NCBI RefSeq assembly: GCF_040958095.1
Contig: NC_091177.1
Coordinates: forward strand, 205,001 to 269,000
Source of the DNA: Procambarus clarkii
Lineage: Eukaryota > Arthropoda > Malacostraca > Decapoda > Cambaridae
Reading direction: 5' to 3'
DNA length: 64,000 nt
Shown: positions 59,408 to 64,000 of the stretch, in pieces
Layout: each line of letters begins with the position of its first letter
Position numbering within the stretch: position 1 is the first letter of the stretch
Made by a program: the position numbers and the translations under genes
The notes under the pieces: generated by a model
Database searches by the model: none
The model's input: only the letters and a program-made list of their open reading frames with translations
What the model was told of the DNA's origin: nothing

Positions 59408-60319
59408 ATGGAAGGGAGACGAACTCTGACTGCCAAACGCAGGAAATTCACAACTGGAACAAACACAGAGGATGGGATGGAACAGGAAGCCTGGATGAAG
59501 GAAGTACTCCAGCAAATGCAGAATGAATTCAGTGAAGGACTGAGGGTAATGAGGGAGACAGTAGCCAACCTGCAAGATGATTTAAGGGCAGCAAAGGAGG
59601 AGATAAGATACCTAAAGGAGACTCTTCCACAATACCAGGCACAAACCGTACCCCAGGGAGATGGGAATGCTACTGTGGAGGGGACCACCACAACCCAGAT
59701 CTCATTTGCTGAAATGCTTAAAAAGAGCCCTGAAGCTAGGTCTGCGGTTAAGGAAGTTGCCATGGAAGTGGCTTCCTCTCAGGAAGCAGCTAGATGTACT
59801 AGCCGGCTGATAGAGAGAAATAGAGCAGTAGTAGTAGCAGGCATTGAAGAACAAACAGGGACCAGACCAAAGGAGCGGAGAGACAAGGACAAAAACATGA
59901 TTAAAGAGATCCTTAAAGAGGTAAGGATGGAGGGAGCTGAGCGAAATGTTGAAAAGGTTTTCAGGCTTGGAAAGTACAACAAGGACAGAGACCGAATGAT
60001 AAAGGTGGTTTTCATGAGCGAAATCGCGAAAGAGGAACTGCTAGCAAGGAAGTGTTGTCTAAAAGGTGTAGAGAAGTTCAAGAAAATATTCCTGCAGAGG
60101 GATATGACAAGGGAAGAGAGAATACGAACAGCAGACGCGAGGAAGGAGCGCAGGGAGAGAGAAGGAAATCAGAGTACCACAACCCAGAACCCTACAATCC
60201 CAGAGGGAAGTGGAGAACCCTCCTCAAACAGTGCAACAGCCACAGGGATTGGGGCACCACCCCCAAATTCTACCCAACAGACACCCAACCTGCCCCATCC
60301 CCTGTCAGCCCCCCACTAA
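59408..60319 (+). CDS. CR1-like LINE ORF1 protein (coiled coil plus RRM-like domain)
   Basis: 303 codons from an ATG. Residues 27-74 form a heptad-like, charged helix (MKEVLQQMQNEF to IRYLKETL), a likely coiled coil for multimerisation. 136-205 read RNRAVVVAGIEEQ to MIKVVF, an RRM-like fold, and FLQRDMTREER (228-238) resembles the conserved motif that follows it in LINE ORF1 proteins of the L1/L2/CR1 type. The C-terminal 55 residues are Ser/Thr/Pro-rich. The expected role is to bind element RNA in a ribonucleoprotein particle. The frame continues 268 nt into the region also open in the ORF2 frame. Confidence 0.85.
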   Translation: MEGRRTLTAKRRKFTTGTNTEDGMEQEAWMKEVLQQMQNEFSEGLRVMRETVANLQDDLRAAKEEIRYLKETLPQYQAQTVPQGDGNATVEGTTTTQISFAEMLKKSPEARSAVKEVAMEVASSQEAARCTSRLIERNRAVVVAGIEEQTGTRPKERRDKDKNMIKEILKEVRMEGAERNVEKVFRLGKYNKDRDRMIKVVFMSEIAKEELLARKCCLKGVEKFKKIFLQRDMTREERIRTADARKERREREGNQSTTTQNPTIPEGSGEPSSNSATATGIGAPPPNSTQQTPNLPHPLSAPH

Positions 60320-60890
60320 GTACCCACCTAGGGCACCCTCCCCCCACCCACCCCCCTCCCCCCACTCACCCCCCTTCTCCCCCTCACCCCTCTCCCCAGG
60401 ACCTCCCTTCTCCCCCATCCCCCATGCCCTCCCTTCTCCCACATGCCTTCCCGTCTCTCCCACCCCCATGCCCTCCCTTCTCCCCCTCCCCCCTAAGCCC
60501 CCCACTCTCCCCCACCCCACCTAAGTCTTCCCCTCTCCCCCACTCCCCTAAACCCTCCCCTCTTCCTCACCCACCTCAGCCCTCCCTTTTCCCCCACGCC
60601 CCCCAAGCCCTCCACCCTTTTCTCTCCCCCCAAGCCCCCCCATCTCCCCTATCCCCCACAGCCTCTCCTCCCCCCATGCTTCCCCAACCCTCCCTCTCTT
60701 ACCCACCCCCTGTACCCTCCCCCTCTTATCCACCCCCTGTACCCTCCCCCTCTTATCCACCCCCTGTACCCTCCCCCTCTTATCCACCCCCTGTACCCTC
60801 CCCCTCTCCCCCACCACCCCAAGCCCTCCCTCCTCCACCAATCCCCCCGTGCCAGGTCCCCCCAGCTCCCACTCACCCCAGATCCCAAAG
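60300..60890 (+). repeat. C-rich low-complexity segment inside the CR1 element
   Basis: CCCCCACTCACCCC-type sequence encoding Pro/Ser/His/Leu in the ORF2 frame. 60697-60800 holds about four copies of a 27-bp unit with CCACCCCCTGTACCCTCCCC (VPSPSYPPP). It lies between ORF1 and the endonuclease. Confidence 0.9.
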
Positions 60891-63759
60891 GTCCCCCCCA
60901 GAAAAGAAGCAGAAGAGAGTCAGTTTCAGGGTGATGTACTCGAACATAGATGGGATCACAAGCAAGACAAGTGAACTAAGGGAAAGAGCACAAGAAGTTA
61001 ACCCAGATGTAATCGGACTCACTGAAACAAAACTCTCTGGAATCATAACGAATGCCGTGTTTCCCCAGGAGTATACAGTAATAAGGAAAGAGAGGGAAGG
61101 TAGAGGAGGAGGCGGAGTGGCCCTACTCATGAGAAGGGAATGGAGTTTTAAGGAGATGGCCATCCCGGGCTGTGAGGAGTTCAGAGACTACATAGCAGGC
61201 ACCATAACAATGGGAGGACCAAGAATAGTAGTAGTAGTAATATACAACCCTCCACCAAATGACAGGAGACCCAGTCAAGAGTATGAAAACAACAACAAGG
61301 CAGTTAACACTATAATTGAGAGGGCAGCCTCTGCTGCCTGTAGAAATAGATCCCACCTGCTCATCATGGGCGACTTCAATCACGGAAAGATTGACTGGGA
61401 GAACAAGGAACCGCATGGAGGCGAGGATACGTGGAGAGCCAAACTATTGGAGGTGGTGACAAGCAACTTTTTAACGCAGCATGTCGGAGAACCCACAAGG
61501 ATGAGAGGCAATGACGAACCAGCGAGACTCGACCTAGTCTTCACTCTGAACGACTCCGACATAAGAGAAATCGGTTTTGAGGACCCAGTAGGAATGAGCG
61601 ACCACAGTGTACTGGTGTTTGAGTACTTGATTGAAGAAGGGTTATTGAACTCGAGGAGGGATACCGAAACCAAAAGGTTAGCATACCGAAAGGGAAACTA
61701 TGAGGGGATAAGAAAATTCCTAACAGATATAGCATGGGAAACAGAGCTCAGGGGAAAGACGGCCCAAGATATGATGGATTACATCACGCAGAAGTGCAAG
61801 GACGCAGCAAACAAGTTTGTCCCAGTCCAAAAGGAAAACAGAGAAATGAAGATGAGAAACCCATGGTTTAATCAAAGATGTAGGCTAGCTAAGCAGCAAA
61901 GTAAAAGGGCATGGAGAAACTATAGGAATAACAGGACACTGGAGAGCAGAGAAAGATACCAGAATGCCAGGAATGAATATGTCAGGATGAGAAGAGAGGC
62001 AGAAAGACAATACGAAAATGACATCGCAAGCAAGGCAAAGACTCAGCCTAAATTGTTGCATAGCCACATTAGGAGAAAAACAACAGTAAAGGAACAGGTT
62101 ATGAGATTAAGGATAGGGGCGGAAGGATTCACTACAAATGACAAGGAAGTGTGTGAGGAATTGAATAAGAAATTCCAGGAGGTCTTCACCTTAGAACAAG
62201 GAGAAATTCCAGAGGTAAGTGAGGGAATAGCTAACCAGGAACCACTGGAAGAGTTTGAGATTACCAGTGGGGAAGTAAGGAAGTGTTTACTAGAGTTGGA
62301 CGTGACGAAGGCTATAGGCCCAGATGGAATCTCCCCTTGGGTTCTAAAGGAAGGAGCAAGAGAACTGAGCCTACCACTCTCCATAGTGTATAACAAATCA
62401 CTGGCAACAGGGGAACTGCCAGATACTTGGAAAGCAGCTAACGTAGTCCCGATATACAAGAAAGGGGATAGACAGGAGGCACTGAACTACAGGCCAGTGT
62501 CCCTAACCTGCATACCATGCAAGCTGATGGAGAAGATTGTGCGAAAAAAACTAGTGGAGCATCTGGAGCGAAGGAACTTTGTAACACAGCATCAACATGG
62601 GTTCAGGGATGGCAGGTCCTGCCTCACAGGGTTACTTGAATTCTACGACCAGGCAACAAAAATAAGGCAAGAAAGAGAAGGGTGGGCAGACTGCATATTT
62701 TTGGATTGTCAGAAAGCCTTTGATACAGTGCCACACAAGAGGCTAGTGCGAAAGTTGGAGATGCAGGCTGGAGTGAGAGGGAAGGTACTCCGGTGGATAG
62801 AGGAATACCTAAGCAACAGGAGACAACGAGTCTGTGTGAGGGGTGAGGTCTCAGATTGGCGAGACGTCACAAGTGGAGTCCCGCAGGGGTCAGTCCTTGG
62901 ACCTATACTGTTTCTGGTATATGTAAATGATCTCCCAGAGGGTATAGACTCGTTCCTCTCAATGTTTGCCGACGATGCAAAAATTATGAGGAGGATTGAA
63001 ACAGAGGATGATAGTAGGAGGCTACAAGATGACCTGGATAGACTGAGTGAATGGTCCAACAAATGGCTGTTGAAGTTCAACCCGAGTAAATGCAAAGTAA
63101 TGAAACTAGGCAGTGGAAACAGGAGGCCAGGCACAGGATACAGAATAGGAGATGAAGTACTTAATGAAACAGACAGAGAGAAAGATCTAGGAGTTGATAT
63201 CACACCAAACCTGTCTCCTGAAGCCCACATAAAGAGAATAACGTCTGCGGCATATGCGAGGCTGGCTAACATCAGAACGGCGTTCAGGAACCTGTGTAAG
63301 GAATCATTCAGAATCTTGTACACCACATATGTAAGACCAATCCTGGAGTATGCGGCCCCAGCATGGAGCCCGTACCTTGTCAAGCACAAGACGAAGCTGG
63401 AAAAAGTCCAAAGGTATGCTACTAGACTAGTCCCAGAACTAAGAGGCATGAGTTATGAGGAAAGGCTGCGGGAAATGCACCTCACGACACTGGAAGACAG
63501 AAGAGTAAGGGGGGACATGATCACAACCTACAAAATCCTCAGGGGAATCGACCGGGTAAACAAGGATGAACTTTTCAACACTGGTGGGACGCGAACAAGG
63601 GGACACAGGTGGAAGCTGAGTACCCAAATGAGCCACAGAGACGTTAGAAAGAACTTTTTCAGTGTCAGAGTAGTTAGCAAATGGAATGCATTAGGAAGTG
63701 ATGTGGTGGAGGCTGACTCCATTCACAGTTTCAAATGTAGATATGATAGAGCCCAATAG
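60424..63759 (+). CDS. CR1-like LINE ORF2: endonuclease and reverse transcriptase
   Basis: The frame is open from 60052, but its first ATG is at 60424, 105 nt after the ORF1 stop; I start there (1111 codons). About 160 residues of Pro/Ser/His-rich low complexity precede the enzyme. The endonuclease has YSNIDG (172-177), LTETK (200), MGDFNH (315-320) and MSDHSV (391-396). The reverse transcriptase has FLDCQKAFD (759-767), SGVPQGSVLGP (817-827) and catalytic FADD (848-851). The C-terminus has RTRGHRWKL and KNFFSVRVVSKWNALG and ends FKCRYDRAQ. No RNase H domain. It nicks the target and copies the element RNA. All checked catalytic motifs are intact. The ORF2 frame is -1 relative to ORF1, so frameshifting rather than re-initiation is also possible. 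A later ATG at 60934 would cut into the endonuclease start. Confidence 0.9.
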   Translation: MPSLLPHAFPSLPPPCPPFSPSPLSPPLSPTPPKSSPLPHSPKPSPLPHPPQPSLFPHAPQALHPFLSPQAPPSPLSPTASPPPMLPQPSLSYPPPVPSPSYPPPVPSPSYPPPVPSPSYPPPVPSPSPPPPQALPPPPIPPCQVPPAPTHPRSQRSPPEKKQKRVSFRVMYSNIDGITSKTSELRERAQEVNPDVIGLTETKLSGIITNAVFPQEYTVIRKEREGRGGGGVALLMRREWSFKEMAIPGCEEFRDYIAGTITMGGPRIVVVVIYNPPPNDRRPSQEYENNNKAVNTIIERAASAACRNRSHLLIMGDFNHGKIDWENKEPHGGEDTWRAKLLEVVTSNFLTQHVGEPTRMRGNDEPARLDLVFTLNDSDIREIGFEDPVGMSDHSVLVFEYLIEEGLLNSRRDTETKRLAYRKGNYEGIRKFLTDIAWETELRGKTAQDMMDYITQKCKDAANKFVPVQKENREMKMRNPWFNQRCRLAKQQSKRAWRNYRNNRTLESRERYQNARNEYVRMRREAERQYENDIASKAKTQPKLLHSHIRRKTTVKEQVMRLRIGAEGFTTNDKEVCEELNKKFQEVFTLEQGEIPEVSEGIANQEPLEEFEITSGEVRKCLLELDVTKAIGPDGISPWVLKEGARELSLPLSIVYNKSLATGELPDTWKAANVVPIYKKGDRQEALNYRPVSLTCIPCKLMEKIVRKKLVEHLERRNFVTQHQHGFRDGRSCLTGLLEFYDQATKIRQEREGWADCIFLDCQKAFDTVPHKRLVRKLEMQAGVRGKVLRWIEEYLSNRRQRVCVRGEVSDWRDVTSGVPQGSVLGPILFLVYVNDLPEGIDSFLSMFADDAKIMRRIETEDDSRRLQDDLDRLSEWSNKWLLKFNPSKCKVMKLGSGNRRPGTGYRIGDEVLNETDREKDLGVDITPNLSPEAHIKRITSAAYARLANIRTAFRNLCKESFRILYTTYVRPILEYAAPAWSPYLVKHKTKLEKVQRYATRLVPELRGMSYEERLREMHLTTLEDRRVRGDMITTYKILRGIDRVNKDELFNTGGTRTRGHRWKLSTQMSHRDVRKNFFSVRVVSKWNALGSDVVEADSIHSFKCRYDRAQ

Positions 63760-63859
63760 GCTCAGGAATCTGTACACCAGTTGATTGACGGTTGAGAGGC
63801 GGGACCAAAGAGCCAGAGCTCAACCCCCGCAAGCACAATTAGGTGAGTACAATTAGGTG

Positions 63860-63861
<2 letters not shown>

Positions 63862-63908
<47 letters not shown>
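63862..63908. repeat. (AC)n microsatellite at the CR1 3' end
   Basis: About 23 AC units directly continuing the GTGAGTAC tail of the CR1 element. The last 90 bases of the window show nothing recognisable. Confidence 0.95.
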
Positions 63909-63910
<2 letters not shown>

Positions 63911-64000
63911 ACCCGAGAGGTGTTCACCACTTCTCGGTACATACTCACTGAGAGTTTACCGTAGAGAGTGGATAGTGTTGAGGACTTTAGCATATTTACA

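Larger units (their letters stand above)
59395..63861 (+). mobile_element. nearly complete CR1-like non-LTR retrotransposon, subfamily A
   Basis: Carries ORF1, a proline-rich region, ORF2 (APE endonuclease and RT) and a 3' UTR of about 100 bp ending in AATTAGGTGAGTAC twice and then (AC)n. There is no poly(A) and no RNase H. CR1 assignment rests on the FADD active site and the C-terminal RTRGHRWKL...RKNFFSVRVV-KWNAL block, which matches the CR1-type C-terminus. Only about 13 bp separate the (AC)n block from the ORF1 ATG, so most of the 5' UTR is probably missing. Both ORFs are undamaged. Confidence 0.9.

Overview
This is a window of eukaryotic, repeat-dominated intergenic DNA. The best guess at the host is an arthropod, most likely a decapod crustacean. 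That inference rests on the very high density of (CT)n, (AC)n and (TA)n microsatellites, many minisatellite arrays, young CR1-like LINEs, tRNA-derived SINEs, and a full-length I-like LINE with RNase H. There are no operons, no recognisable host exons and no tRNA or rRNA genes. The only coding sequences I can support belong to retrotransposons. Most long open frames are stop-free minisatellites or microsatellites.

Layout. 1-4.9 kb: CT tracts, tRNA-derived SINEs, a decayed CR1 remnant and unassigned sequence. 4.96-8.0 kb: a 3-kb array of a 22-bp unit. 8.0-9.7 kb: an AT-rich satellite of about 168 bp with one inverted unit. 9.7-10.9 kb: C-rich minisatellites. 10.95-13.3 kb: minus-strand CR1 remnants split by a (TA)n tract and by a 25-bp minisatellite that resembles a piece of CR1 ORF2. 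13.4-16 kb: alternating polypyrimidine and polypurine blocks. 16.6-27.2 kb: 27-, 33-, 44-, 44- and 28-bp arrays separated by SINE, hAT-like and unassigned DNA. 27.3-31.4 kb: minus-strand CR1 copies, a SINE and a foldback MITE. 31.8-39.5 kb: CR1 copies, one of which was split by a 6.3-kb I-like LINE flanked by a 13-bp target-site duplication. 40-47 kb: more minisatellites and a second MITE family. 47-53.3 kb: a chain of CR1 copies of two subfamilies, joined by (AC)n. 53-59 kb: mostly microsatellites, SINEs and a second copy of the 256-bp MITE. 59.4-63.9 kb: the most complete CR1 element, with intact ORF1 and ORF2.

How the parts relate. The CR1 elements encode an ORF1 RNA-binding-type protein and an endonuclease/reverse transcriptase, and the I-like element encodes a zinc-knuckle ORF1 and an EN-RT-RNase H ORF2. 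The SINEs and MITEs carry no protein and must depend on enzymes supplied elsewhere. The strongest recurring pattern is that CR1 ends abut (AC)n or (GT)n tracts, at 3' tails and at 5' truncation points, so CR1 activity and microsatellites appear linked here. I found no defence system, secondary-metabolite cluster or other unknown gene system.
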